Assembly (NCBI RefSeq): GCF_029577735.1
Contig: NZ_JARQTO010000003.1
Coordinates: 100,362 to 164,361 of the forward strand
DNA from: Exercitatus varius
GTDB lineage: Bacteria > Pseudomonadota > Gammaproteobacteria > Enterobacterales > Pasteurellaceae
DNA length: 64,000 nt
Direction of reading: 5' to 3'
Positions 17,922 to 26,506 of the stretch are shown here, piece by piece (the stretch's first letter is position 1; each line of letters opens with the position of its first letter). The notes beneath the pieces are model-generated. The model did not search any database and had not been told where the DNA came from. It saw only the letters and a list, made by a program, of their open reading frames with translations. Made by a program: the position numbers and the translations under genes.

Positions 17922-18485
17922 ATGCGAAAAACATTATTGGCATTAGGTTTAGCAACGTTAGGCGTTTCTGCGGCGGCGAATGCGGCGGAAACCGGACACC
18001 AAACGGCGACGTCCGCTGAAAATTTAACCGTCGACATGCAATTATTGGATCCGGTGAAAGGGAACCGTTCCGTCGGAAAAGTGGTGATAACCGAATCGCC
18101 TTACGGATTGGTGTTTACACCGGAATTGAAAGGACTTTCCGCAGGGTTGCACGGTTTCCATATTCATGAAAATCCAAGCTGCGAACCGCAGGAGAAAGAC
18201 GGCAAACTTACGGCGGGTTTGGCTGCCGGCGGCCATTGGAATCCGACTAAAGCGGAAGGTCACGGTTATCCTTGGTCTGATGTCGCTCACTTAGGCGATT
18301 TGCCGGCGCTTTATGTCGAGGCTGACGGTCATGCGGCGAATCCGGTATTGGCGCCGCGCTTGAAAGCGTTGTCCGAAATTAAAGGCCGTTCGTTGATGAT
18401 TCATGCCGGCGGCGATAATCATTCCGATCATCCGAAACCGTTGGGCGGTGGCGGCGCCAGAATGGCTTGCGGTGTGATTAAATAG
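17922..18485 (+). CDS. sodC: Periplasmic Cu-Zn superoxide dismutase SodC
   Basis: 187-residue enzyme with a signal peptide (MRKTLLALGLATLGVSAAANA). Metal ligands appear in GFHIHENPSCE, GGHWNPTKAEGHGYP, HLGDLPALYV and MIHAGGDNHSDHP; two cysteines (in PSCE and MACGVIK) can form the conserved disulfide. Removes superoxide in the periplasm. It is followed by the thr leader region. Confidence 0.94.
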   Translation: MRKTLLALGLATLGVSAAANAAETGHQTATSAENLTVDMQLLDPVKGNRSVGKVVITESPYGLVFTPELKGLSAGLHGFHIHENPSCEPQEKDGKLTAGLAAGGHWNPTKAEGHGYPWSDVAHLGDLPALYVEADGHAANPVLAPRLKALSEIKGRSLMIHAGGDNHSDHPKPLGGGGARMACGVIK

Positions 18486-18564
18486 GTTTTAACGCAATTT
18501 CTATTTGACAAATAAAATCTTTTTAGGTATTTCTAACCACATTCGTTTTTACGGAAAAAATATC

Positions 18565-18633
18565 ATGAAATTCGACCGCACTTTCACAATCATGACGATG
18601 ACCACCATTATGACCATCATAACGGCGGGATAG
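18565..18633 (+). CDS. thrL: thr operon leader peptide (ThrL)
   Basis: A 22-codon ORF too short for routine calling lies 102 bp upstream of thrA. Seven of its codons are Thr and four are Ile, clustered at positions 6-20, as expected for a Thr/Ile-sensing attenuator. It is followed by a terminator hairpin. Its codons 3-7 (Phe-Asp-Arg-Thr-Phe) are a USS (ACCGCACTTT, 18575-18584). The ribosome site is weak (ACGGAAAA). Confidence 0.85.
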   Translation: MKFDRTFTIMTMTTIMTIITAG

Positions 18634-18655
18634 TGCGAACGAAAGGTATTCAATC

Positions 18656-18687
18656 AAGCCCGCAACTGAAAAAGTGCGGGCTTTTTT
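18656..18687 (+). terminator. thrABC attenuator terminator
   Basis: AAGCCCGCA (18656-18664) pairs with TGCGGGCTT (18675-18683), followed by Ts. A competing arm GCGGG at 18625-18629, at the end of thrL, could pair with CCCGC (18659-18663) to form an antiterminator when ribosomes stall at Thr/Ile codons. The 3' arm also carries AAAGTGCGG, complementary to the USS inside thrL. Confidence 0.82.
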
Positions 18688-18735
18688 ACAACGGAACTCA
18701 ATTCACAAATCACAACATATTAAGAAGGAAAACCT

Positions 18736-21192
18736 ATGCGTGTACTCAAATTTGGCGGCACATCTCTGGCGAATCCCGAACGGTTTTTGCAAGCCGCCCG
18801 GTTAATCGAAAAAGCTCATTTGGAAGAACAAGCCGCCGGCGTGCTTTCGGCTCCCGCCAAAATTACCAACCACCTTGTCGCCCTGTCCGAAAAAGCGAGT
18901 CTGAACCAACCTACCGATTGCCATTTTGATGAAGCCGTTAATATTTTTTATAACATCATCAAAGGATTACACGCTGAAAATAACAATTTCGACCTTGCCG
19001 GCACTCAGGCTTTGATCGACCGGGAATTCGCTCAAATCGCCGAATTACTGGAACAAATCCGTGCCGCCGGTAAAGTGGAAGACGCGGTGAAAGCGACCAT
19101 CGATTGCCGAGGCGAAAAATTATCCATTGCCATGATGAAAGCCTGGTTTGAAGCCAACGGCTATGCGGTGACGGTGATTGACCCGGTGGAAAAATTACTG
19201 GCGCACGGCACTTATTTGGAATCTTCCGTGGATATTGCAGAATCCGCCAAACGGGTGGATGTGGCGTCCATCCCGAAACGGAACCTGGTGTTAATGGCTG
19301 GATTCACAGCAGGAAACGAAAAGGGGGAGTTGGTTCTGCTGGGACGCAACGGTTCCGATTATTCCGCCGCCTGTCTGGCCGCCTGCCTGAAAGCCAGCGC
19401 CTGCGAAATCTGGACGGATGTGGATGGCGTGTTTACCTGTGATCCGCGTTTGGTACCGGACGCTCGTCTCTTACCGCATTTATCTTATCGCGAAGCTATG
19501 GAGTTGTCTTATTTCGGCGCGAAAGTGATTCATCCCCGGACTATCGGTCCGTTGGTGCAAACCAATATTCCTTGTCTGATTAAAAATACCGGCAATCCAG
19601 ACGCACCGGGTTCGGTGATCGACAGCGACGAAAATGCCGCTGAAGGTTTACAGGTGAAAGGCATTACCAATTTAGACAATGTGGCGATGTTTAATGTGTC
19701 CGGCCCGGGCATGCAAGGCATGGTCGGCATGGCGGCGCGCGTCTTCTCAACTATGTCGAAAGCGGGAATTTCCGTGATTTTGATTACCCAATCTTCCTCC
19801 GAATACAGCATCAGTTTTTGTGTGCCGGCTAAATTGGCGGATCACGCCCTGAGCGTATTAAATACGGAATTTGCCCGGGAACTGCAATCCGGCGCCCTTG
19901 ATCCGGTGGATATCATTAAAGATTTATCCATTGTTTCCGTGGTGGGCGACGGTATGCGTACCGCCAAAGGTATTGCGGCGCGTTTCTTCTCTTCCCTGGC
20001 TCAGGCTAATATCAGCATTGTGGCCATTGCGCAAGGTTCCTCTGAGCGCTCCATTTCCGCCGTGGTGCCGATGAATAAAGCGATTGAAGCGGTAAAAGCT
20101 ACGCATCAGGGATTATTCAGCAATAAAAAGTCCATTGACGTCTTCCTCGTTGGTGTTGGCGGTGTTGGCGGTGCGCTGATCGAGCAGATCAAACAACAAA
20201 AGGCGTTTTTAGCCAAAAAAGACATTGAAATCCGCGTTTGCGCCTTAGCGAATGTGAATAAAATGCTGTTGAACGAAAACGGTTTAGATTTGGACGACTG
20301 GAAAAACGACCTGCAAAATGCCATTCAACCGTCGGATTTCGATGTGCTGTTATCTTTCATTAAACTGCATCATGTGGTGAACCCGGTGTTTGTAGACTGT
20401 ACTTCGGCGCAATCCGTTTCAAATCTTTATGTGCGAGCGTTGCGCGAAGGTTTTCATGTGGTTACTCCGAACAAAAAAGCCAATACTTCAAGTTATGCCT
20501 ATTATCAGGAGTTGCGCGAAGCGGCGCGTCAGGGGAGCCATAAATTTTTATATGAAACCAATGTGGGCGCAGGTTTGCCGGTAATTGAAAATCTGCAAAA
20601 TCTGCTGGCTGCCGGCGATGAAGTGGAAAAATTCGAAGGCATTCTGTCCGGCTCGCTTTCTTTCATTTTCGGTAAACTGGAAGAAGGTTTAACGCTTTCG
20701 CAAGCCACGTTGTTAGCGAAAGAAAAAGGCTTTACCGAACCGGATCCGCGCGATGATTTATCCGGCGCCGATGTAGCGCGGAAATTGCTGATTTTAGCCC
20801 GTGAAACCGGGTTGCCGCTCGAGTTTGAAGATATCGAAGTGGAAGGCGTATTGCCGCGCGGTTTCTCCGACGGCATGAGCCGCGATGAATTCTTAGCCGT
20901 TCTGCCTGATTTGGATGCGGAATTCGACCAACGGGTTCAGGCGGCGAAAAAAGAAGGCAAAGTATTGCGTTACGTCGGCTCCATTAACGGTTCTAAATGC
21001 CGTGTCGCCATTGAGGCGGTAGATGAAAATCATCCGCTCTATAAAGTGAAAGACGGCGAAAACGCCTTAGCGTTCTTAACCCGTTATTACAGCCCGATTC
21101 CGCTGTTATTGCGCGGTTACGGCGCGGGAACGGATGTCACGGCCGCCGGCGTATTTGCCGATATTCTTCGTACGTTGCACGGAGGTATATGA
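18736..21192 (+). CDS. thrA: Bifunctional aspartokinase I / homoserine dehydrogenase I
   Basis: 818-residue fusion enzyme. Aspartokinase domain at about 1-290 (KFGGTSLANPERF; GRNGSDYSAA), two ACT regulatory modules at about 310-460 (threonine feedback), homoserine dehydrogenase at about 465-818 (LVGVGGVGGALIEQI nucleotide fold; NKKANTS; GVLPRGFSDGMSRDEF). Performs steps 1 and 3 from aspartate to threonine. Full length, behind the leader/attenuator; overlaps thrB. Confidence 0.96.
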   Translation: MRVLKFGGTSLANPERFLQAARLIEKAHLEEQAAGVLSAPAKITNHLVALSEKASLNQPTDCHFDEAVNIFYNIIKGLHAENNNFDLAGTQALIDREFAQIAELLEQIRAAGKVEDAVKATIDCRGEKLSIAMMKAWFEANGYAVTVIDPVEKLLAHGTYLESSVDIAESAKRVDVASIPKRNLVLMAGFTAGNEKGELVLLGRNGSDYSAACLAACLKASACEIWTDVDGVFTCDPRLVPDARLLPHLSYREAMELSYFGAKVIHPRTIGPLVQTNIPCLIKNTGNPDAPGSVIDSDENAAEGLQVKGITNLDNVAMFNVSGPGMQGMVGMAARVFSTMSKAGISVILITQSSSEYSISFCVPAKLADHALSVLNTEFARELQSGALDPVDIIKDLSIVSVVGDGMRTAKGIAARFFSSLAQANISIVAIAQGSSERSISAVVPMNKAIEAVKATHQGLFSNKKSIDVFLVGVGGVGGALIEQIKQQKAFLAKKDIEIRVCALANVNKMLLNENGLDLDDWKNDLQNAIQPSDFDVLLSFIKLHHVVNPVFVDCTSAQSVSNLYVRALREGFHVVTPNKKANTSSYAYYQELREAARQGSHKFLYETNVGAGLPVIENLQNLLAAGDEVEKFEGILSGSLSFIFGKLEEGLTLSQATLLAKEKGFTEPDPRDDLSGADVARKLLILARETGLPLEFEDIEVEGVLPRGFSDGMSRDEFLAVLPDLDAEFDQRVQAAKKEGKVLRYVGSINGSKCRVAIEAVDENHPLYKVKDGENALAFLTRYYSPIPLLLRGYGAGTDVTAAGVFADILRTLHGGI

Positions 21193-22139
21193 TGTCCTTA
21201 CGAATTTATGCACCGGCTTCCAGCGCTAATGTCAGTGTGGGTTTCGATACCTTAGGCGCGGCGATTTCGCCCATCGACGGTTCCTTATTGGGCGATGTGG
21301 TTCAAATTGATGAAATCGCAAACGGTTTTGAACTGGAAAGCGTCGGTTATTTTGTCCGCAAACTGCCGAAAGAGCCGCAAAAAAATATTGTTTATCAGGC
21401 GTACGTGTTGTTCAGCGAACGCTTGAAATTACGGGGTATCGGCGTCAAACCGTTACGCTTAACGCTGGAAAAAAATATGCCGATCGGTTCGGGTCTGGGA
21501 TCCAGCGCCTGTTCTATCGTGGCCGCGTTAGTGGCGTTAAATCGATTCCATAACGAACCTTTTTCCAAAATGGAATTGTTAGAAATGATGGGCAAACTGG
21601 AAGGACGGATTTCCGGTTCAATCCATTACGACAACGTGGCGCCCTGCTACCTGGGCGGCTTGCAGTTAATGGTGGAAAGTCTGGGCAATATTAGCCAGAC
21701 CTTGCCTTTTTTCGATCACTGGTACTGGGTGCTGGCCTATCCGGGCATTGAAGTTTCCACCGCCGAAGCGCGCGCTATTTTGCCGAAAAGCTATACCCGC
21801 AAGGACGTGATTGACCACGGTCGCCATCTCGGCAGCTTCGTGCATGCCTGCCACACCCATCAGGAAGCATTGGCCGCAATGATGATGCAGGATGTTATCG
21901 CCGAACCGTATCGCGCCGCCTTGCTGCCGAATTTTGCCGAAGTGAAACAGGCAACAAGGGATCTCGGCGCGTTGGCCTGCGGTATTTCCGGTTCCGGTCC
22001 GACCATGTTTGCCATCGCGCCGGATTTGCAAACGGCGACCAAAGTGGCAAAATATCTGGAGCAACATTATCTGCAAAATAACGAAGGCTTCGTGCATATT
22101 TGCAAAGTGGACAATCAAGGCGCCAGAGCATTGGATTAA
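21192..22139 (+). CDS. thrB: Homoserine kinase ThrB
   Basis: About 315-residue GHMP kinase. N-terminus YAPASSANVSVGFDT, ATP loop PIGSGLGSSACS and C-terminal GISGSGPTMFA are all present. Two consecutive ATGs (21189 and 21192) overlap the thrA stop; GGAGG at 21181-21185 is 6 bases from the second, so 21192 is preferred, but the difference is one residue. Phosphorylates homoserine for ThrC. Confidence 0.95.
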   Translation: MSLRIYAPASSANVSVGFDTLGAAISPIDGSLLGDVVQIDEIANGFELESVGYFVRKLPKEPQKNIVYQAYVLFSERLKLRGIGVKPLRLTLEKNMPIGSGLGSSACSIVAALVALNRFHNEPFSKMELLEMMGKLEGRISGSIHYDNVAPCYLGGLQLMVESLGNISQTLPFFDHWYWVLAYPGIEVSTAEARAILPKSYTRKDVIDHGRHLGSFVHACHTHQEALAAMMMQDVIAEPYRAALLPNFAEVKQATRDLGALACGISGSGPTMFAIAPDLQTATKVAKYLEQHYLQNNEGFVHICKVDNQGARALD

Positions 22140-22156
22140 AAAACAACGAAAAAATT

Positions 22157-22202
22157 GACCGCACTTTTTGTGCAAATGCCGGAATTGGTGTAAAGTGCGG
22201 TC
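22157..22202 (+). repeat. Inverted USS pair between thrB and thrC
   Basis: GACCGCACTTT (22157-22167) and AAAGTGCGGTC (22192-22202) form an 11-bp perfect stem with a 24-base loop inside the operon. There is no U-run after it, so it is unlikely to be a strong terminator, but it could affect thrC expression or mRNA stability. Confidence 0.75.
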
Positions 22203-22230
22203 GAAATTGAACAAGAAATTGGACACAGAC

Positions 22231-23505
22231 ATGAATCTATACAACATCAAACACCCTGAAGAACGAGTTAACTTTGCCCAAGCGGTGCGTCAGGGGCTGG
22301 GAAAAGACCAGGGCTTGTTTTTCCCCGAAGTGATTCCGCAGTTAGACGATATTGACGCTTTGCTGGATCTGCCGTTGGTGGAACGCAGCCAGAAAATTCT
22401 GGGCGCGATTATCGGCGACGAAATTCCGACGGAAAAATTAAATGCCATGGTGAAAAATGCTTTCACGTTTCCGGCGCCGTTGGCGAAAGTGAATGAAAAT
22501 ATTTACGCGCTGGAATTGTTTCATGGCCCGACGCTGGCTTTCAAAGATTTCGGCGGACGCTTTATGGCGCAAGCCTTGGCCACGGTGCGCGGCGACGGCA
22601 AAATCACCATTTTGACGGCAACCTCGGGCGATACCGGTGCGGCGGTGGCGCACGCCTTTTACGGATTGGAAAACATTAATGTGGTGATTCTTTATCCGAA
22701 AGGCAAAATCAGTCCGTTGCAGGAAAAATTGTTCTGTACCCTTGGCGGTAATATCCGCACCGTCGCCGTTCATTCGGATTTTGACGCTTGTCAGGCGTTA
22801 GTCAAACAAGCCTTTGACGACGAAGAATTACGGCGAACAATCGGCTTGAATTCCGCCAATTCCATTAACATCAGCCGTTTATTGGCGCAAATTTGTTACT
22901 ATTTTGAAGCGGTGGCGCAATTACCGAAAGAAAAACGCAAAGATCTGGTCGTGTCCGTGCCGAGCGGCAATTTCGGCAACCTGACCGCCGGATTAATCGC
23001 CAAAACCTTGGGATTGCCGATTAAGCGCTTTATCGCTTCCACCAATGCCAACGATACCGTGCCGCGTTATTTAGCCGGCGGAAAATGGGATCCGAAGGCA
23101 ACGATTGCCACCCTTTCCAACGCCATGGACGTCAGTCGTCCGAACAACTGGCCGCGAGTGGAAGAATTGTTTAAACGCAACGGGTGGAGCCTGAAAGATT
23201 TGGCCTCCGCCAGCTTAACCGATGCGCAAACGGAAGCCGCCTTAAAAGCGGAATATGCGGAAGGTTATCTGTGCGAACCGCACGGCGCGATTGCCTATCA
23301 GGCGTTGAAAAATCAACTTCAACCGGGCGAAACGGGCATTTTCTTATGCACCGCTCATCCGGCGAAATTCAAAGAAAGCGTAGAACGCATTCTGAATATT
23401 GAACTGCCGTTACCGCAAGCTCTGGACAAGCACAATAAATTGCCGTTGCTTTCCGACGAAATGGAGGCGGATTTCGCCACATTACGCGCTTATTTGCTGA
23501 AATAA
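22231..23505 (+). CDS. thrC: Threonine synthase ThrC
   Basis: 424-residue PLP enzyme converting phosphohomoserine to threonine. PLP Lys lies in LAFKDFGGRFMAQA; TATSGDTGAAVAHAFYG is the phosphate loop and VSVPSGNFGNLTAG a further conserved motif. The ATG at 22231 yields the canonical MNLYNIKHPEE start; an earlier in-frame ATG at 22168 would translate the USS hairpin and is not family-like. Confidence 0.94.
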   Translation: MNLYNIKHPEERVNFAQAVRQGLGKDQGLFFPEVIPQLDDIDALLDLPLVERSQKILGAIIGDEIPTEKLNAMVKNAFTFPAPLAKVNENIYALELFHGPTLAFKDFGGRFMAQALATVRGDGKITILTATSGDTGAAVAHAFYGLENINVVILYPKGKISPLQEKLFCTLGGNIRTVAVHSDFDACQALVKQAFDDEELRRTIGLNSANSINISRLLAQICYYFEAVAQLPKEKRKDLVVSVPSGNFGNLTAGLIAKTLGLPIKRFIASTNANDTVPRYLAGGKWDPKATIATLSNAMDVSRPNNWPRVEELFKRNGWSLKDLASASLTDAQTEAALKAEYAEGYLCEPHGAIAYQALKNQLQPGETGIFLCTAHPAKFKESVERILNIELPLPQALDKHNKLPLLSDEMEADFATLRAYLLK

Positions 23506-23525
23506 TCGCGTAGAGATTCCTGTGT

Positions 23526-23567
23526 AAAGTGCGGTCAAAAAATGAAACGTTTTTTGACCGCACTTTT
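23526..23567 (+). terminator. Inverted USS terminator after thrC
   Basis: AAAGTGCGGTCAAAAA and TTTTTTGACCGCACTTT form a stem of about 16 bp with an 8-base loop, ending in Ts. It closes the thr operon ahead of gss. Confidence 0.85.
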
Positions 23568-23632
23568 GTTTTCCCGTTTAATTGGATCTATACTAACGCC
23601 TTTCTTTTATTCATTTCGGTTAGGAGCGCAGT

Positions 23633-25519
23633 ATGCCTGACATTTCGCCTAATATTACCACTCACGATCCTTTTGGCAGTCTGCTCGGGTACGCGCCGGG
23701 CGGCATCGCGATTTATTCGTCGGATTATGAAACCGCGGACAAGCGGGAATATCCTGACGATGCGGCGTTTCGTAGCTATATCGGGCATGAGTATATGGGA
23801 TATAAATGGCAGTGTGTGGAATTCGCCCGTCGCTATCTTTATCTTAATCACGGCTGGGTGTTTACGGATGTGGGCATGGCCTATGAAATTTTCTCTTTGC
23901 GATTTTTGCGCCAAGTGGTGAACGATACGATTTTGCCGTTGCAGGCCTTTGCCAACGGCAGTAAAAAAAAGCCTGAAGCCGGCGCCTTACTGATTTGGCA
24001 GGAAGGCGGCGAGTTTAAGCATACCGGACATGTGGCGATTATCACGGAAGTGTTTGAACATAAAATCCGAATTGCGGAACAAAACGTGTTGCATTCCCGC
24101 TTACCGCGCGGCCAGCAATGGACTCGGGAATTGCCGATGACCGCCGATGAAAACGGCTATTTTTTGCACGACACTTTTGACGACACGGAAATTCTGGGCT
24201 GGATGATTCAAACGGACGACACCGCTTACAGCATTTCGCAACCGATGCCGGAACCGGCTTTGCTGGAAATCAGACCGAATCATCTGGAAAACCGCGGTCA
24301 GTTCGACGGCAAATGGCTGAACGAAAATAACGATTTCGAGAAAGCTTTTGTTACGGCGATGAAGGGACATTGCGTCAGTCGCACCGATCAATATCGCTAT
24401 TTTACGATTTCCGAATCCGCTCATCAGGAATTGATTCGCGCCACCAACGAATTACATTTGATGTATTTGCATGCCACCGATAAAGTGCTGAAAGACGATA
24501 ATCTGTTGCAACTGTTCAATATCCCGAAATTGCTGTGGCCGCGTCTGCGTTTGTCCTGGCAGAACCGTCGTTATCAAACCATTAGCGGACGGTTGGATTT
24601 CTGTATGGATAAAAACGGGCTGAAGGTTTACGAATACAACGCGGACAGCGCGTCCTGCCACGCGGAAGCGGGCGATATTCTGAATCAATGGGCGATGCAG
24701 GCGGGGCTAACGGCGGGCAAAAATCCGGGGGCGGATTTGCGTAATGTGTTGACGGATTGCTGGAAACACAGTCAGGCGACGCCGTTGGTGCATATCATGC
24801 AGGATAATGATTTTGAAGAAGATTATCACGCCATGTTTATGCAGAAAGCCTTAAAGCAAGCGGAGTTTCAAACCAAAATTATTCACGGCACGGAAGGCTT
24901 GCATTGGGATACGCGCGGCAATTTGCTGGACGATGACGGCAATCCCGTTCGGACGGTGTGGAAAACCTGGGCGTGGGAAACCGTGCTGGAACAGCTGCGC
25001 GAAGATGCGAAGGGCAAAGAAGTGGCGCCGCCGATTCGCACGGGTTATCCGGGCGATACCGTGCGTTTGATTGACGTTCTGCTGCGTCCGGAAGTGCTGG
25101 TGTACGAACCGTTATGGACGGCCATTCCGAGCAACAAAGCGATTTTGCCGGTGCTGTGGTCATTATTCCCGAATCACCGTTATTTGCTGGAAGCGACTTT
25201 TGAATTGACGGACGCTTTACGCAAAGACGGTTATGCGCAAAAACCGATTGGCGGACGCCGCGGCGACAATGTGCAGCTTATCGGCGAAAACGGTGAAATT
25301 TCTGACCGCACTTTTGGCAAATTCGACAGCCAGACCAACATTTATCAACGTCTTTGGTGCCTGCCGAAAGTGGAGGAACAATACACCCAAATCTGCACGT
25401 TTACGGTGGGCGGGCATTACGGCGGCAGCTGTTTGCGTTCCGATCCGACGCGTGTTATTGTGGGCGACAGCGATATGCAACCGCTTCGCGTAATTTCGGA
25501 TAAGGACTTCTTAAAATGA
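23633..25519 (+). CDS. gss: Bifunctional glutathionylspermidine amidase/synthetase
   Basis: 628-residue two-domain enzyme, near the E. coli Gss length (619). N-terminal CHAP-type amidase (about 1-200) with nucleophile Cys61 in YKWQCVEFARR and His in HTGHVAIITEV; C-terminal ATP-grasp-like synthetase (about 205-628) with EYNADSASCHAEAGDI, GKEVAPPIRTGYPGD and KPIGGRRGDNVQL. Makes and hydrolyses glutathionylspermidine, linking polyamine and thiol redox pools. Overlaps yffB by 4 bases. A USS encodes SDRTFGKF near 25300. Confidence 0.92.
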   Translation: MPDISPNITTHDPFGSLLGYAPGGIAIYSSDYETADKREYPDDAAFRSYIGHEYMGYKWQCVEFARRYLYLNHGWVFTDVGMAYEIFSLRFLRQVVNDTILPLQAFANGSKKKPEAGALLIWQEGGEFKHTGHVAIITEVFEHKIRIAEQNVLHSRLPRGQQWTRELPMTADENGYFLHDTFDDTEILGWMIQTDDTAYSISQPMPEPALLEIRPNHLENRGQFDGKWLNENNDFEKAFVTAMKGHCVSRTDQYRYFTISESAHQELIRATNELHLMYLHATDKVLKDDNLLQLFNIPKLLWPRLRLSWQNRRYQTISGRLDFCMDKNGLKVYEYNADSASCHAEAGDILNQWAMQAGLTAGKNPGADLRNVLTDCWKHSQATPLVHIMQDNDFEEDYHAMFMQKALKQAEFQTKIIHGTEGLHWDTRGNLLDDDGNPVRTVWKTWAWETVLEQLREDAKGKEVAPPIRTGYPGDTVRLIDVLLRPEVLVYEPLWTAIPSNKAILPVLWSLFPNHRYLLEATFELTDALRKDGYAQKPIGGRRGDNVQLIGENGEISDRTFGKFDSQTNIYQRLWCLPKVEEQYTQICTFTVGGHYGGSCLRSDPTRVIVGDSDMQPLRVISDKDFLK

Positions 25520-25869
25520 TCATTGTTTACGGCATTAAAAATTGTGATACCGTGAAAAAAGCGTTGAAATGGTTGACGGAACACGGCATCGAACACCGCT
25601 TGCACGATTACAGTGTAGACGGCTTGGAACCCGATTTTCTGGTGCGTGCCGAAGCGCAATTCGGCTGGCGGGAATTAGTCAATAAACGCAGCACCAGTTG
25701 GCGTAATCTGGATGAAAACACGAAAAAAACATTGAAAAAATCGACCGCACTTTGCGTGCTGGCGGAGCAACCTACGCTCATCAAACGCCCCATCATCCTG
25801 CAAGACGGAATTGCATTAATTGGTTTTAATGAGCAAGATTACACGGCAGCGTTTTCCCAAATAAAATGA
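25516..25869 (+). CDS. yffB: ArsC-family protein YffB/Spx-like
   Basis: 117-residue thioredoxin-fold protein of the ArsC/Spx/YffB group. The N-terminal YGIKNCDTVKKALKWL has one cysteine in the active-site position; NKRSTSWRNL and LIKRPIILQDG follow. Function in bacteria is not settled; reductase activity toward glutathione-linked substrates is suggested for the family. Translationally coupled to gss, which makes a thiol-related role attractive (inference). A USS encodes KSTALCVLAE. Confidence 0.85.
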   Translation: MIIVYGIKNCDTVKKALKWLTEHGIEHRLHDYSVDGLEPDFLVRAEAQFGWRELVNKRSTSWRNLDENTKKTLKKSTALCVLAEQPTLIKRPIILQDGIALIGFNEQDYTAAFSQIK

Positions 25870-25874
25870 ATATA

Positions 25875-25904
25875 TGTAGGGTGGGCTTGCCAGCCCACCA
25901 ATAA
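25875..25904 (+). repeat. REP element, left end of RAYT unit
   Basis: Imperfect palindrome with core GTGGGCTTGCCAGCCCAC. Its 30 bases are the exact reverse complement of 26457-26486, so the transposase remnant lies in a perfect 30-bp inverted repeat. Confidence 0.85.
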
Positions 25905-25918
25905 ACAGAATATCGAGA

Positions 25919-26452
25919 ATGTCTAACTATCGTCGTGATTTTACTGAAGGTGCAATGTATTTTTTACGATAGTATTATTAGATCGTAAAAGTACATTGTT
26001 AACTGATTTTATTGGTGATTTTCGTGAAGCCTATCGTGAAGTTCAATCTTATTATCCCTTTGAAACTATTGCGATTGTAGTATTGCCTGATCATTTTCAT
26101 GTTATTATGCAGTTGCCTGAAGGTGATAGTAATTATTCCCGAAGAATTGGTGCAATTAAAACAAATTTTTCGAGGCGTATACAGAATCGAACGGATAAAA
26201 CAGCAAGTCAATTAAAGAAAAAGAGAAAGTGGTATCTGACAAAGGCGGTTTTGGGAGCATCTGATTCGAGATGATCGAGATTTGAACAATCATATTGATT
26301 ATATTTATTATAATCCTGTTAAACATGGATATGTAGCGAAGGTTAGTGATTGGGAATATTCATCATTTCATCGTGATGTTAGACTTGGTTTTTTTGATGA
26401 AGATTGGGGCGGAGATATTTGTCATGAAATTTCCTGTCTTGATTTTGAATAA
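25919..26452 (+). pseudogene. REP-associated tyrosine transposase (RAYT/TnpA-REP), decayed
   Basis: Conceptual translation across breaks gives a Y1 transposase of the IS200-like RAYT group: MSNYRRDFTEGAMYF, VLPDHFHVIMQLPEGD with the HUH-type His-x-His, RRFWEHLIRDDRDL, and HIDYIYYNPVKHGYV with the candidate catalytic Tyr. Three lesions are visible: one T missing from the T run at about 25961-25965, a second frame change in the A-rich run near 26215-26232, and a TGA where the family has Trp (before QRRFWEH). The stop is at 26450-26452. It separates yffB from dapE. Confidence 0.8.
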
Positions 26453-26456
26453 TAAC

Positions 26457-26486
26457 TTATTGGTGGGCTGGCAAGCCCACCCTACA
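26457..26486 (-). repeat. REP element, right end of RAYT unit
   Basis: Exact reverse complement of 25875-25904; core GTGGGCTGGCAAGCCCAC. It ends 20 bp before the dapE start. Confidence 0.85.
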
Positions 26487-26506
26487 GATGGCATAAAAAA
26501 AAATTT

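Noticed and set aside
18633..18929. 98-codon plus-strand ORF overlapping the thr leader and thrA start
   Set aside because: It runs through the attenuator hairpin and out of frame inside thrA; its residues are not protein-like. The thrL/terminator reading explains the region.
21666..22250. 194-codon minus-strand ORF across thrB
   Set aside because: Antisense shadow of thrB, His/Phe/Arg-rich, with no family resemblance and no ribosome site.
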